Source: Oceanicaulis sp. BBD 1991-10 (GTDB taxonomy: Bacteria > Pseudomonadota > Alphaproteobacteria > Caulobacterales > Maricaulaceae). From it: a stretch of 64,000 nt of DNA. The translations under genes and the position numbers were made by a program. A model generated the notes under the pieces. It was not told the DNA's origin. It saw only the letters and a program-made list of their open reading frames with translations, and made no database searches. Positions 1 through 8,519 of this stretch are shown here, in pieces (position 1 is the stretch's first letter; each line of letters opens with the position of its first letter). Location: NCBI GenBank assembly GCA_001657295.1, contig LYSW01000006.1, positions 1 through 64,000 on the forward strand, written 5' to 3'.

Positions 1-528
<528 letters not shown>

Positions 529-715
529 TCGACTAAGCTTCGCTGTTGTTCACTCAAAGTGACGGAGATTTCATTGTCTTAGCGGATGCCAAGACTGAAA
601 CCCCCACACCTTAAGAGAAACGTAAGCAAGCTCGTCTCTGGTGGTCGGCATCGCCCGGTGGGCTGTTCCGACCGCAGAGCGCCGCCGCCTGCGTTTCTCT
701 TTCCAAAACCAACAA

Positions 716-726
716 TGTCAAAGAGC
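716..726 (-). promoter_or_regulatory. boxA-like antitermination element in rRNA leader
   Basis: The minus strand reads GCTCTTTGACA here, about 190 nt upstream of 16S. It closely resembles the boxA element at which NusB/NusE load to prevent premature Rho termination of rRNA transcripts. It lies downstream of all three promoter-like units, so every transcript would include it. The assignment rests on motif and position. Confidence 0.65.
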
Positions 727-807
727 CGGTCTCTCAAGCCGAGCCGCAGCCCGGAAGATCGACCCGCCGACCCGCTCCGAAGAGCCGCCCGGCGACGAGG
801 AGCGCGG

Positions 808-836
808 TATCTAGTGAGCCGCCCTTCCCGTGTCAA
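808..836 (-). promoter_or_regulatory. rRNA promoter unit proximal to 16S
   Basis: On the minus strand TTGACA (836-831) and TAGATA (813-808) are separated by exactly 17 bp, close to the sigma-70 consensus. A GC-rich discriminator CCGCGCTCCTCG follows, typical of stringently controlled rRNA promoters. It is nearly identical in layout to the unit 95 bp upstream. Confidence 0.8.
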
Positions 837-902
837 CCGCCTTTGTTCAGCGCGCCGCGGTGGTGACCACTTCGGCGAACCGCCCGAAGGCGAGGAGCGC
901 GG

Positions 903-931
903 TGTCTATCGATCCCGCCTCCGTCGGTCAA
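903..931 (-). promoter_or_regulatory. rRNA promoter unit, middle copy
   Basis: TTGACC (931-926) and TAGACA (908-903) on the minus strand are spaced by 17 bp. They are followed by the same CCGCGCTCCTCG discriminator as the proximal unit. This is the second of three similar units reading into the 16S gene. Confidence 0.75.
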
Positions 932-1247
932 CCGCGTTTGTGCAGATCGTCGAAGCCTTTGCAGCAGCTCGATCCGCCAAACCGGAAATCGCGAACACGA
1001 GGCCCGAAATCTCCTGGTCGACCCCTTGCCGAACCCAGCGAACAAGACTTCGCAGACACCCTCGCCGCCGCCGAAACAGAGCCGAAAGCTCTAGCCTCGA
1101 CGCAGCGTTTGCGCCGAATTGGAAGTCCTCACCAGAACCGGAAAGGCTCAGCAGTATGGAGCGGTTCGCCTCAGTGCGCAAGCAAAAAACCGTTAAAGGC
1201 TCCGTTGCTTGAGCGCTGGGGTGATCGCCCCGCCGCCGAGGTCGCGG

Positions 1248-1276
1248 TGTCTACGCCCCCGCCCGGATCGGCGCAA
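1248..1276 (-). promoter_or_regulatory. rRNA promoter unit, distal copy, with AT-rich upstream tract
   Basis: TTGCGC (1276-1271) and TAGACA (1253-1248) are spaced by 17 bp, with a CCGCG discriminator. The -35 is weaker than in the other two. The AT-rich stretch at 1291-1320 (22 of 30 bases A/T in GC-rich surroundings) lies 15-44 bp upstream and could serve as an UP element; that role is inference. Confidence 0.6.
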
Positions 1277-1343
1277 GAGGGGTGCGCATCTTTTTTGAAG
1301 CTTTTGCAGCATTTTCTTTTCGAAGCCGCCGCGGCCTGAGGCG

Positions 1344-1775
1344 TCAAACCCCTTCGATATAGGCCTTCAGGCTCTCCGCTTCGGCTTCGGCGCTTGCGAT
1401 CTTGCGCTTGACCACGTCTCCGATCGACACGACGCCGGCCATCCCGCCGCCCTCCTTGATGATGATGTGGCGCACCCGGCGCTCGGTCATCATCGCCATG
1501 AGGTCGTCGATTGTGACGCTCGATTCGGCGGTGACCAGATCGGTGCTCATGACGCGGTCGATGGCCTGACCGAGGCTGTCAGCGCCCGTTTCAGCAATGA
1601 CGCGGGCCAGGTCACGTTCAGAGAACACGCCCACCGGCCCGCCCTGCTCGTTCACGACGATCGCCGCTCCGACTTTGTGCGTCGTCAGGGTCTGCGCGGC
1701 GGCGTGCACCGTGTCGCCCGGCGTCACCGTAACAACGTGGGCGCCCTTCTCGGCAAGAATACGCGCTGCGGTCAT
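1344..1775 (-). CDS. CBS domain-pair protein
   Basis: The 143-residue protein consists of little more than two CBS domains (about residues 8-65 and 75-135), with the hydrophobic strands and the GVFSERDL and GVVSIGDV signatures of the family. CBS pairs bind adenosyl ligands such as AMP, ATP or SAM and act as energy or redox sensors; no partner domain is present, so the target is unknown. The ATG at 1775 is preceded by GGGAGG at a 5-nt spacing. The gene runs in the same direction as the rRNA operon and ends just before its promoter region. Confidence 0.9.
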   Translation of the reverse strand: MTAARILAEKGAHVVTVTPGDTVHAAAQTLTTHKVGAAIVVNEQGGPVGVFSERDLARVIAETGADSLGQAIDRVMSTDLVTAESSVTIDDLMAMMTERRVRHIIIKEGGGMAGVVSIGDVVKRKIASAEAEAESLKAYIEGV

Positions 1776-1880
1776 ATGAGCCTCCCGTCAGTCTGGTTTT
1801 TTCACTAAGATGATGAGGGAGAGGGGCGCTGGGAGCAAATCCGACGCTCGCGGCGATGGACGAGGGACACCGAAGCGGCC

Positions 1881-3182
1881 ATGGCCGATCGCTATAAGAA
1901 ACGCCTGCAATCCGATCTGGAGCGGTGGATCGCGGCTGGACTGATTCCAGACGCCAACCGCGCCGCCATCCTCGCCGATATCGCGCCGCCGCCCGCCCGC
2001 TGGAGCGCACAGGGCGCCGCGGCGATTCTGGGCGCCGTCCTGCTGGCGCTCGCGGCGCTCAGCTTCATTGCGGCCAATTGGTCGGCGCTGAGCCCGATCC
2101 TGCGCTTTGCCGTGATCCTGACAGCCCTGAGCGCCGCCTATGCGGGCTGCGCGCTTGCATTCGCCCGGGAGAACGCCGCCCTGGGCCATGCCCTGGCGCT
2201 GCTTGGGGCGATCCTGTTCGGCGGCGGCATCGCGCTCACCGCACAAACCTTCAATATGAGCTCCTTTTACCAGACGGGTCTTCTGATATGGGCGCTCGGC
2301 GCGCTTGCGACCGCGCTCGCCCTGCCCTCCCGGCCGGTGCTGATTCTCACCAGCGTGCTCGCCGCGATCTACGGGGTCGCGGAGGCGGGCAACGCCCTCT
2401 CCGCCGGGCCGGTCTGGATGTTCTTGCCGCTCTGGATCGCGATCGCAGTCTCCGCCTGGCGCCTGGGCTCGACGGTGACGATGAATCTTCTGGGGCTGTC
2501 GCTGGTCTTCTGGCTCGGCCATGCGCTTTACGCCTTCGATCCAGTCGATCGCGCCGAGCTGGCGCTGGTCAGCACGTACAGCCTGATCACCGGCGCTGTC
2601 GCCTTGATCATGGCGCGGTTGCGCGGGCTGGGCGTCAACGGCGCCGGCGTCCTATCGGCCTGGACGATCGCCGCCGCCGCCGCGAGCCTCATCGGCGCCC
2701 AGGCCGCCATCAATCACACCAGCGCCGCCGCGCCAGCCGCCGCGTTAACGATCATCGGCGCGGCGGCGCTCGCCGCGGGCCTGACAGCCCTCGTCCTTCA
2801 GATTCGCGCCAAGGCCCTTGATCGCAGCGCCGGAACAGCGCTCGCGCTGTCCGCCGTCGCGGTGTTCGCGCTGCCCTGTATCGATCTGGGCCTGGCCGGC
2901 GACGCGGAATTCGTCCTGGAGCTCCTGCTTGGGGCCCTGGTGTTCACGGCGGCGGTGACCCTCATTTTGATCGGCGCGCGCCCGGGCGCCGGCTTCATCG
3001 GCGCGATCGGCGTGGCGCTCTTCGTGGGTCAAAGCATTTATGTTTACACCGAGCTGTTCGGCGACCTGCTGGATACGGCGAGCTTCTTCTTCATCGGCGG
3101 GGTCTTGCTGATCGGCCTTTCGATGGGGCTGGCGCGGTGGAGGAAGACCATCGCCGGCAAGGCGGATGGAGGAGGCTCATGA
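1881..3182 (+). CDS. DUF2157 polytopic membrane protein
   Basis: A 433-residue protein with a short cytoplasmic N-terminus (about 45 residues, containing the typical DUF2157 segment around ERWIAAGLI) followed by about a dozen hydrophobic helices rich in Ala and Leu. The family is widespread and its function is not established. Its stop overlaps the start of the next gene as ATGA (3179-3182), so the two are translationally coupled; DUF2157 and GDYXXLXY proteins are a common gene pair, which supports both calls. Confidence 0.85.
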   Translation: MADRYKKRLQSDLERWIAAGLIPDANRAAILADIAPPPARWSAQGAAAILGAVLLALAALSFIAANWSALSPILRFAVILTALSAAYAGCALAFARENAALGHALALLGAILFGGGIALTAQTFNMSSFYQTGLLIWALGALATALALPSRPVLILTSVLAAIYGVAEAGNALSAGPVWMFLPLWIAIAVSAWRLGSTVTMNLLGLSLVFWLGHALYAFDPVDRAELALVSTYSLITGAVALIMARLRGLGVNGAGVLSAWTIAAAAASLIGAQAAINHTSAAAPAAALTIIGAAALAAGLTALVLQIRAKALDRSAGTALALSAVAVFALPCIDLGLAGDAEFVLELLLGALVFTAAVTLILIGARPGAGFIGAIGVALFVGQSIYVYTELFGDLLDTASFFFIGGVLLIGLSMGLARWRKTIAGKADGGGS

Positions 3183-3811
3183 GGATCGCAGTCCGCCTCT
3201 TCATCATTCTGGCGGCGATGATCGCCTTTCTGTGCAGCCTGGTGATCCGCCACGCCGACCATCGCGCCAACGGCTTTGAAGTCATCCTGGCGATGGAGCC
3301 GCTTGATCCGCGCGATCTGATGCTGGGCTACTACTCCGTCATCCGCACAGAGCTACATGCGCTGGATATGGCGGAGCTTGACGGGCCTAAGACCGGCTGG
3401 CGGGCCGGCGATCGCGCCTTCGTTGCGCTTGAGGAAGACGCGGACGGCGATTGGCGGCCGGTCAGCGTGTCCGCCCATGCGCCGGAGGGCGGCGTTTTCC
3501 TGCAAGGGCGCGTGCGATCCGTCACGTCCCGTTCCGACTGGCGCGACGTCCCGGACCAGGATCCGGACCTGGAAGATTGGGAGCGCCGCCGCGAGGAAGT
3601 GCCGGGCACTCAGCGCGACGAGCTGTGGATGGCCTATAATCTGGAAGCCTATTACGCCGAGGCCGACCAGGCGCGAGGCCTGGATGCGATGCGCAACGAA
3701 AACCGGCTGCGGTTGATCGTCTCCCTGGCGCCGGACGGGCGCGCGGTCATCAAAGGACTGGAGATCGACGGCGAACGCCGGATCGACCGCATCTTCGGCG
3801 CGCCGGATTAA
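3179..3811 (+). CDS. GDYXXLXY domain-containing membrane-anchored protein
   Basis: A 210-residue protein with one N-terminal membrane helix (about residues 3-22) and a long extracytoplasmic part. Residues about 40-48 (PRDLMLGYY) correspond to the GDYxxLxY signature in a slightly variant form. The start is the ATG within the ATGA overlap with the upstream DUF2157 gene. Its function is unknown; the fixed pairing suggests a two-subunit membrane complex. It ends in a 4-nt overlap (TTAA) with the convergent rhomboid gene. Confidence 0.8.
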   Translation: MRIAVRLFIILAAMIAFLCSLVIRHADHRANGFEVILAMEPLDPRDLMLGYYSVIRTELHALDMAELDGPKTGWRAGDRAFVALEEDADGDWRPVSVSAHAPEGGVFLQGRVRSVTSRSDWRDVPDQDPDLEDWERRREEVPGTQRDELWMAYNLEAYYAEADQARGLDAMRNENRLRLIVSLAPDGRAVIKGLEIDGERRIDRIFGAPD

Positions 3812-4500
3812 ACGCGCCGCCGCGCGCCAAACAGCGCCACAAACGCTGGAAACGCGACCATCCCAACCAGGAGCCCGCCGATATGGCCGGCCCAGGCGAT
3901 GGGCTGGTCGATGAAGAGCTCTGCGACGCCAAGCCCCAGATTGATCACCAGCCACGGCGCAGCCAGGCTCAGCATGCCGGCGCGTCCCCCCCTGGCCCAA
4001 CCGGCCGCGGCCACGAGGCCGGAGATCGCGGTCGACGCGCCCACCATCAAGCTCGCGCTGTTCCAATTGACCAGAACCGACAGGACGGCCCCGCCGATCG
4101 CGCAGGCGAAAAAGAAGGCGAGAAAGCCCAGATTGGCGCGCAGGCCCCGTCCGAAAGCGCGCGCCGCCACTGCGCCGAAGGCCAGCAGCGCACCCAGATT
4201 CAACACCAGGTGCAGCCAGCCGAAATGCAGAAAGACATGCAGCACATAGGGCGTCAGGCCGAACAGCGGCGCTGCGGGAACCTCATAAGCCGTCGCCCCC
4301 GTGCGCACCGCGCCCACCCACAACGCAATCGCCCGCGCGCTGGCCCCGCCGCCGAACACCCCATTGGAGGCCAGGTGGGTCAGCAAGATGATCGCCGCCA
4401 GTCCGACGACGACGCCAGGGGCGTTGAAGGCGGGGGTCCGGCCGGGCGGCGGCGGATTGATCCGACGCGAATCAGGGGGATGTCTTTGATCTTCGCTCAT
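3808..4500 (-). CDS. Rhomboid-family intramembrane serine protease
   Basis: A 230-residue polytopic protein. The N-terminal 35 residues are hydrophilic and Pro-rich, then come about six helices. Rhomboid signatures are visible: the HFGWLHLVLN segment of helix 2, the GAS serine motif (GASTAISG) and AGHIGG supplying the catalytic His. The residue after the serine is Thr rather than the usual Gly, a mild deviation. The ATG at 4500 is chosen because the upstream extension runs into the hfaA promoter region. It is divergent from hfaA with only 70 bp between, so they share a control region. The substrate is unknown. Confidence 0.88.
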   Translation of the reverse strand: MSEDQRHPPDSRRINPPPPGRTPAFNAPGVVVGLAAIILLTHLASNGVFGGGASARAIALWVGAVRTGATAYEVPAAPLFGLTPYVLHVFLHFGWLHLVLNLGALLAFGAVAARAFGRGLRANLGFLAFFFACAIGGAVLSVLVNWNSASLMVGASTAISGLVAAAGWARGGRAGMLSLAAPWLVINLGLGVAELFIDQPIAWAGHIGGLLVGMVAFPAFVALFGARRRV

Positions 4501-4570
4501 GGGTCGATGTGTTGTGGCACGCAGGTTGCGTCTGTCGGGTCGAACCGTCTTCAAAGAGGACACATAAACC

Positions 4571-5044
4571 ATGGCGACCCCCCTTAAAGCCATACTCACC
4601 GCGTTTGCTGCGATAAGCGCGCTTGCGCCCGCCGCGGCGGCCCAGGCGACCAATCCTTCAGACTGGAACCGGCCCTATGGCACGGTTCCCGGTCAGGAGA
4701 CGCGGCCCTATCAGGGCTCTCGCAGCGCGGGCAATCGCGTCGTGATCAACGGCATCATCCAGACCGGCGTGGGCGTATCGGCCCAGGCCAATTCGATGGC
4801 GAACGCCAGCGCCTCGGTGGGAATCACCGGCATGGGCGGGGTCGGCGCGGGCGGCTCCATGGGCGGACCCTTCGCCAGCGCCAGCGCCTTTGCCGTCGGC
4901 AACCAGCTCAATGTCGTCGTGAACGGCAATTACAACACCGTCGTGGTGAACGCCAATCAGACCAATAACGGCCAGGTGACGGCGAACGCCGGCGCCAATG
5001 CCAGCGGTTCTGATGCGGGGGAGAGCGATGATGACCCGAATTAA
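4571..5044 (+). CDS. hfaA: Holdfast anchoring protein HfaA (curlin-like)
   Basis: A 157-residue secreted protein: signal peptide about 1-24 (cleavage after AAAAQA), a SDWNRPYG segment characteristic of HfaA near the mature N-terminus, then Asn/Ala/Gly-rich sequence with curlin-like strands such as NRVVINGIIQTG and NQLNVVVNGNYNTVVV. HfaA proteins form amyloid-like polymers that anchor the polysaccharide holdfast to the outer membrane in Caulobacter. GAGGA precedes the ATG. It overlaps hfaB by 14-17 nt and heads the hfaA-hfaB-hfaD operon. Confidence 0.88.
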   Translation: MATPLKAILTAFAAISALAPAAAAQATNPSDWNRPYGTVPGQETRPYQGSRSAGNRVVINGIIQTGVGVSAQANSMANASASVGITGMGGVGAGGSMGGPFASASAFAVGNQLNVVVNGNYNTVVVNANQTNNGQVTANAGANASGSDAGESDDDPN

Positions 5045-6026
5045 GACACTTCTCGCGATCGCTCTGGCGGGCCTGACGGTGACCGCCTGCGCGACCTCGA
5101 ATCCGGGGTCTGACGGGCTGTACGCCACGCCGACCGGCGGTGCGCCGGTGACGCCGAACCCGACGCCCTATTCCGATGCGCTGGTCTGCATGGCCGCCCA
5201 TGCCCGCGCCCAGGGCCAGGCCGCCCCGCGCATCGCCGTGGGACGCATCGCGGACTATACCGGCCAGGTCGCGCCGGAAGGCGGCACGCGGGTCACCCAG
5301 GGCGCAGCCCTGATGGCGATGAGCGCTTTCGCCAAGTCCGGCGCCCGCCTGGTGGAGCGTTTTGACACGTCCGTGGCGGAGCTGGAGCTGCGCTACACCA
5401 ACAACCAGCTGATCGGCGACGCGGCCGAAACCGATGGGTTCCGTCAGATCTACGCCGGCTCGATCCCGGGCTCGGATTACTATCTGGTCGGCGGCATCAC
5501 CGAGCTGAACGCCAATATCCGCTCCAACGGTCAGGACGCCTTTGCCGGCGACCGCATCGACAGCGATCCGTCCGCGGTCTTCTCGCGCCGGCTCTATGTG
5601 ATGAATGTCGGCCTGGATCTGCGCCTGATCGATTCGCGCACCCTCGAGGTCGTGGACGTGGTCAGCTATCAAAAGCAGATCATCGGCCGCGAATTGTCCG
5701 CCGGCGCCTTCGCCTTCTTCCAGGACGTCGTGCTGGACGTGTCGGCCGGCGGCCGCTCGCTGGAACCGGTGCAGCTGGCCGTGCGCTCGGTCATCGAGCG
5801 CGCCGTGCTTGAGATTTCCGCCCAGCTCTATGGCGTCGAGCCGCAGCAGCTGTGCGCCTTCAACGACCCGCTGGGCGGTTCGACCATCACAGGCGGCGTG
5901 CAACCGTTCACCGCTTATTCTTCCGGATCGGAGGCTCCCTATGTCCAGGCTCGCACGAGCGTTGATCGCGGCCACGAGCATCGCGACGCTGGCGTCCGCA
6001 GCCAGCTTCGCGGAACCTACCGATAG
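5028..6026 (+). CDS. hfaB: Holdfast anchor secretion lipoprotein HfaB (CsgG family)
   Basis: A 332-residue lipoprotein with an N-terminal signal and lipobox (LTVTAC, Cys about residue 20) and the CsgG-like core: IAVGRIADYTGQ, then a segment resembling the CsgG SGA..LVERFDTS region, and a later RLYVMNVGLDLRLIDSRT segment. HfaB is the outer-membrane channel that exports and positions HfaA and HfaD. Two in-frame ATGs (5028, 5031) follow GGGGGAGAG. The 3' end overlaps the hfaD start by 86 nt, an unusually long overlap. Confidence 0.9.
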   Translation: MMTRIKTLLAIALAGLTVTACATSNPGSDGLYATPTGGAPVTPNPTPYSDALVCMAAHARAQGQAAPRIAVGRIADYTGQVAPEGGTRVTQGAALMAMSAFAKSGARLVERFDTSVAELELRYTNNQLIGDAAETDGFRQIYAGSIPGSDYYLVGGITELNANIRSNGQDAFAGDRIDSDPSAVFSRRLYVMNVGLDLRLIDSRTLEVVDVVSYQKQIIGRELSAGAFAFFQDVVLDVSAGGRSLEPVQLAVRSVIERAVLEISAQLYGVEPQQLCAFNDPLGGSTITGGVQPFTAYSSGSEAPYVQARTSVDRGHEHRDAGVRSQLRGTYR

Positions 6027-7161
6027 GCTGGATGTCGACCAGTCCAATGACGGGTCGACGACAGCTTCGGAGGACATCACCGCAGACCAGGCCGAAACGG
6101 TGGTCACCAGCGCGTTTGCGCAGGCCAACTCCACCACCGGCCTGATCACCAACTGGACCGGCGTGACCGGCGGCCAGACCTTGCTGGGCTCGGCCGACGC
6201 CATCTCGGCGGTGACGATCGACAACGCCTGGTCCTATGTGACCTCGAACGCGGCGGCCCAGGGCAATGCGCTCAGCGTGCTGGGCGGTGCGGACGTGGAC
6301 ATGTCCGTCGACCAGACCGCCGGCGCGGCGTCGCGCACCGGCGCGCTCTCGGATCTGCGCATCTCCAGCTATGGCGCGCACACGGTGCAAGGCGCCAGCG
6401 CCGCGATGAACGCCGTGGAAGTCGCCAGCTATGGCGCGCGTGATGTGACGCTGACCCAGGACAGCGCGGGGGAAACCGAAGCGATCGCCCGCCTGGACGC
6501 GGGCGCCGCGGATATGGAGACCGTGGCTCAGGGCGCCACGGCCGCCGGCAACAGCTTGAAACTGTCCGGCGAAGGCTTTGCGCGCGCCGATATCGATCAG
6601 ATCCAGTCCGGGGCGGTGAGCGCTGAAGCGACCGCGGCCGTCGGCGAAGCGGAATGGGGCGTGGTCAGCGCCAGCCAGGCGGCCGGCAATACGGTCGATC
6701 TGACCAATGACTGGGGCTATGGCGAAACCCGGGGAAGCCAGACCAATTCCGGGCCCGTACGGGCCACGACCAATCTGGATCTGGGCGCCTATTCCAACGG
6801 CGTCGCCGTCGGCACGGCGAACGCCGTGGGCAATAGCGCGCTGACTTCGGCGATCGGCGGCGACGCCTTTTCCGGCCTGAGCCAGACCAATACCGGCGCG
6901 GTGGGCGCGGCTGTGAATTTTAACGGCGGCGCCGGCGGCGGCATCGGCACCGCCCTGTCCGCCTCCGCCATGGGCAATGCGCAAAGCGCCTATATCTGCT
7001 CGCAATGCCCGGTCGCGCTGGAAGGCGCGTTCAGCCAGGTCAATTCAGGCGCCGTGACCAGCCGGGTCAACGCCAATCATTCCGGCTTCGTCGGGGCGAT
7101 CACGTCGACCTCCAGCGCGCTGGGCAATGTCGCGACCTTCTCCACCCAGACGGGCGGGTAG
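5941..7161 (+). CDS. hfaD: Holdfast anchor protein HfaD
   Basis: A 406-residue secreted protein with a signal peptide (about 1-23, SAASFA), followed by repeated Ala/Gly/Asn/Ser-rich units with recurring Q-T/S-N-S/T-G-A-V motifs (for example SQTNSGPVRA and SQTNTGAVGA, then SQVNSGAVTS) typical of HfaD and of beta-solenoid adhesins. HfaD is a large surface protein that with HfaA binds the holdfast. The ATG at 5941 is chosen for the signal peptide and the GGAGG at 5931-5935; it lies inside the end of hfaB. A pair of Cys residues (ICSQC) near residue 355 is notable in an otherwise Cys-free protein. Confidence 0.85.
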   Translation: MSRLARALIAATSIATLASAASFAEPTDRLDVDQSNDGSTTASEDITADQAETVVTSAFAQANSTTGLITNWTGVTGGQTLLGSADAISAVTIDNAWSYVTSNAAAQGNALSVLGGADVDMSVDQTAGAASRTGALSDLRISSYGAHTVQGASAAMNAVEVASYGARDVTLTQDSAGETEAIARLDAGAADMETVAQGATAAGNSLKLSGEGFARADIDQIQSGAVSAEATAAVGEAEWGVVSASQAAGNTVDLTNDWGYGETRGSQTNSGPVRATTNLDLGAYSNGVAVGTANAVGNSALTSAIGGDAFSGLSQTNTGAVGAAVNFNGGAGGGIGTALSASAMGNAQSAYICSQCPVALEGAFSQVNSGAVTSRVNANHSGFVGAITSTSSALGNVATFSTQTGG

Positions 7162-7180
7162 CACGATCCTCCACGCACTG

Positions 7181-7198
7181 TCCCGGCGCAGGCCGGGA
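7181..7198. repeat. Small intergenic palindrome after hfaD
   Basis: TCCCGGC and GCCGGGA are separated by 4 nt, giving a strong hairpin with no T-tract. It resembles the palindromes at 38748-38843 and could be a REP-like element or an mRNA 3' end stabiliser. Confidence 0.5.
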
Positions 7199-7299
7199 GC
7201 CAGCCGCAACGGCGAGCACGGGCGACGCTTTTTTCGCCGGCCCTGCATCTAGGACGGGCCGAGCGCGCATCCATCAGGTCAAACCCGATGGAGGCGGCA

Positions 7300-8505
7300 T
7301 TGAAGACCTGGATATCAACCCTTTGCCTGCCGGCGCTTTTATTGATCGGCGGCGCGCACGCCCAGGACCGCGTCGCCGAAGCGATAGAAGCCGCGACCAT
7401 GCCGCTGCTGGTGTCTGAGGCCGGGCTGGCCGGCCCCGGCGGCGACTGGCTCAACAGGCGCGCGGGTGACGCAGACCTCGTCGCCCTGGGCGAACAACAT
7501 GCGACGGCCGACATCGCGCGATTTGCTGCAGCATGGTTCGTGACCCTGGACGGCGCCGGCTATGATCACGCGGTCATCGAGATCGGTCCCTGGTCGACCC
7601 GCCGCGCGGAGGCGTTGCTGCGCCGTCCCGGCCGCGCCTTTGAACAGGACGCTCTCAGTCGGGCCGGCGGTCTGGCCTATCCCTTCCTGTTCTTCCAGGA
7701 AGAGGCCGATTTCGCGCGGATGGTGGTCGAGCGCCATGACGGCGACGGCCCCGCGCTGTTCGGCGTGGACCAGGAATTCATCGCGGCGGGAAGCCTGCTG
7801 ACCGAGATTCTCGCCGAATACGCCTCGACGCCGGACCAGGCCGCAGCCGTGCAAGCGTACGCCGGCCGCCTTGAGACTGCGCCGTTCGCGTTAGGACAGG
7901 CGGGGCCCGATCAATTCGAGGCGCTCGCCGCAGCGTTCGCAGACGGCCCTGCGGGCGCGCGCAACCTGGTCGCCGAGATGCAGCGGTCGAACAGAATCTA
8001 TGCGCCCTTCACCGGCCGGGGCGGATCCGCCCTCCTGGCCAATGACGAGCGCGAGCTGGGCATGAAGACATATTTCCTGGAGGCCTGGGCGCAAATCGCA
8101 GCCGAGGCGGGGCCTGACGCCCGCATCTTCTTCAAATTCGGGGGAAATCATGTGATGCGCGGTCATACGCGCACCCATGTCTCCAGCCTGGGCAATTTCC
8201 TCGCGGAATGGTCGGTGCTGACCGGCCGGCGCTTCTTCAATGTGATGGCGGATTGCCAGGGCGGAGCCATGCTGGACCCGCGGGCTCGAACGGCGCAGCC
8301 GTGCCAAAGCTATTTCGACATTCAAGGCACGCCGTTCGAGGATCTCGCGGCGCAGGGCCCTGTGGTGATTGATCTGGCCGCTCTTCGCCCGGTCCTGCTG
8401 GGCGAGCAAGAGTTGTCAGCGGAGCTGCGGCAGCTGCTGCTGGCGTTCGATGCTTATGTGATTTTCCCGGAGGCGGAGGCGGCGCGCTTCATCGGCGCGC
8501 CGTGA
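7300..8505 (+). CDS. Secreted EreA/ChaN (TIKI-superfamily)-like protein
   Basis: A 401-residue exported protein (signal peptide about 1-22, ending GGAHAQ). The motif pattern GEQHATADI near residue 60, an acidic VIEIGPW strand, and FGGNHVMRG near residue 285 resemble the GE..H / E / H-R pattern of the erythromycin-esterase/ChaN/TraB (TIKI) superfamily of hydrolases and haem-binding proteins. A specific activity cannot be assigned and macrolide esterase activity should not be assumed. The TTG at 7300 is preferred because GGAGG (7290-7294) precedes it; the alternative is ATG 7288, four codons earlier. It follows hfaD by about 140 nt and may or may not belong with it. Confidence 0.6.
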   Translation: MKTWISTLCLPALLLIGGAHAQDRVAEAIEAATMPLLVSEAGLAGPGGDWLNRRAGDADLVALGEQHATADIARFAAAWFVTLDGAGYDHAVIEIGPWSTRRAEALLRRPGRAFEQDALSRAGGLAYPFLFFQEEADFARMVVERHDGDGPALFGVDQEFIAAGSLLTEILAEYASTPDQAAAVQAYAGRLETAPFALGQAGPDQFEALAAAFADGPAGARNLVAEMQRSNRIYAPFTGRGGSALLANDERELGMKTYFLEAWAQIAAEAGPDARIFFKFGGNHVMRGHTRTHVSSLGNFLAEWSVLTGRRFFNVMADCQGGAMLDPRARTAQPCQSYFDIQGTPFEDLAAQGPVVIDLAALRPVLLGEQELSAELRQLLLAFDAYVIFPEAEAARFIGAP

Positions 8506-8519
8506 CCTGGCGGCGGGGC

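Larger units (their letters stand above)
529..1343 (-). other. rRNA operon leader and promoter region
   Basis: About 800 bases without a convincing protein gene. Open frames on both strands here have no RBS, no recognisable domain and overlap each other, as expected in GC-rich DNA. The stretch holds, in transcription order, an AT-rich tract (1291-1320), three promoter-like units (1276-1248, 931-903, 836-808), a boxA-like element (726-716) and the spacer to 16S. The role as rRNA control region follows from position and from these sites. Confidence 0.85.

Noticed and set aside
579-1339. Several overlapping ORFs in the region upstream of 16S
   Set aside because: They lie across the rRNA promoters and leader, lack RBS and domains, and appear on both strands in different frames as GC-rich shadows.
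5908-7005. Minus-strand 365-residue open frame opposite hfaD
   Set aside because: No RBS or recognisable domain; the repetitive composition mirrors the HfaD repeats.
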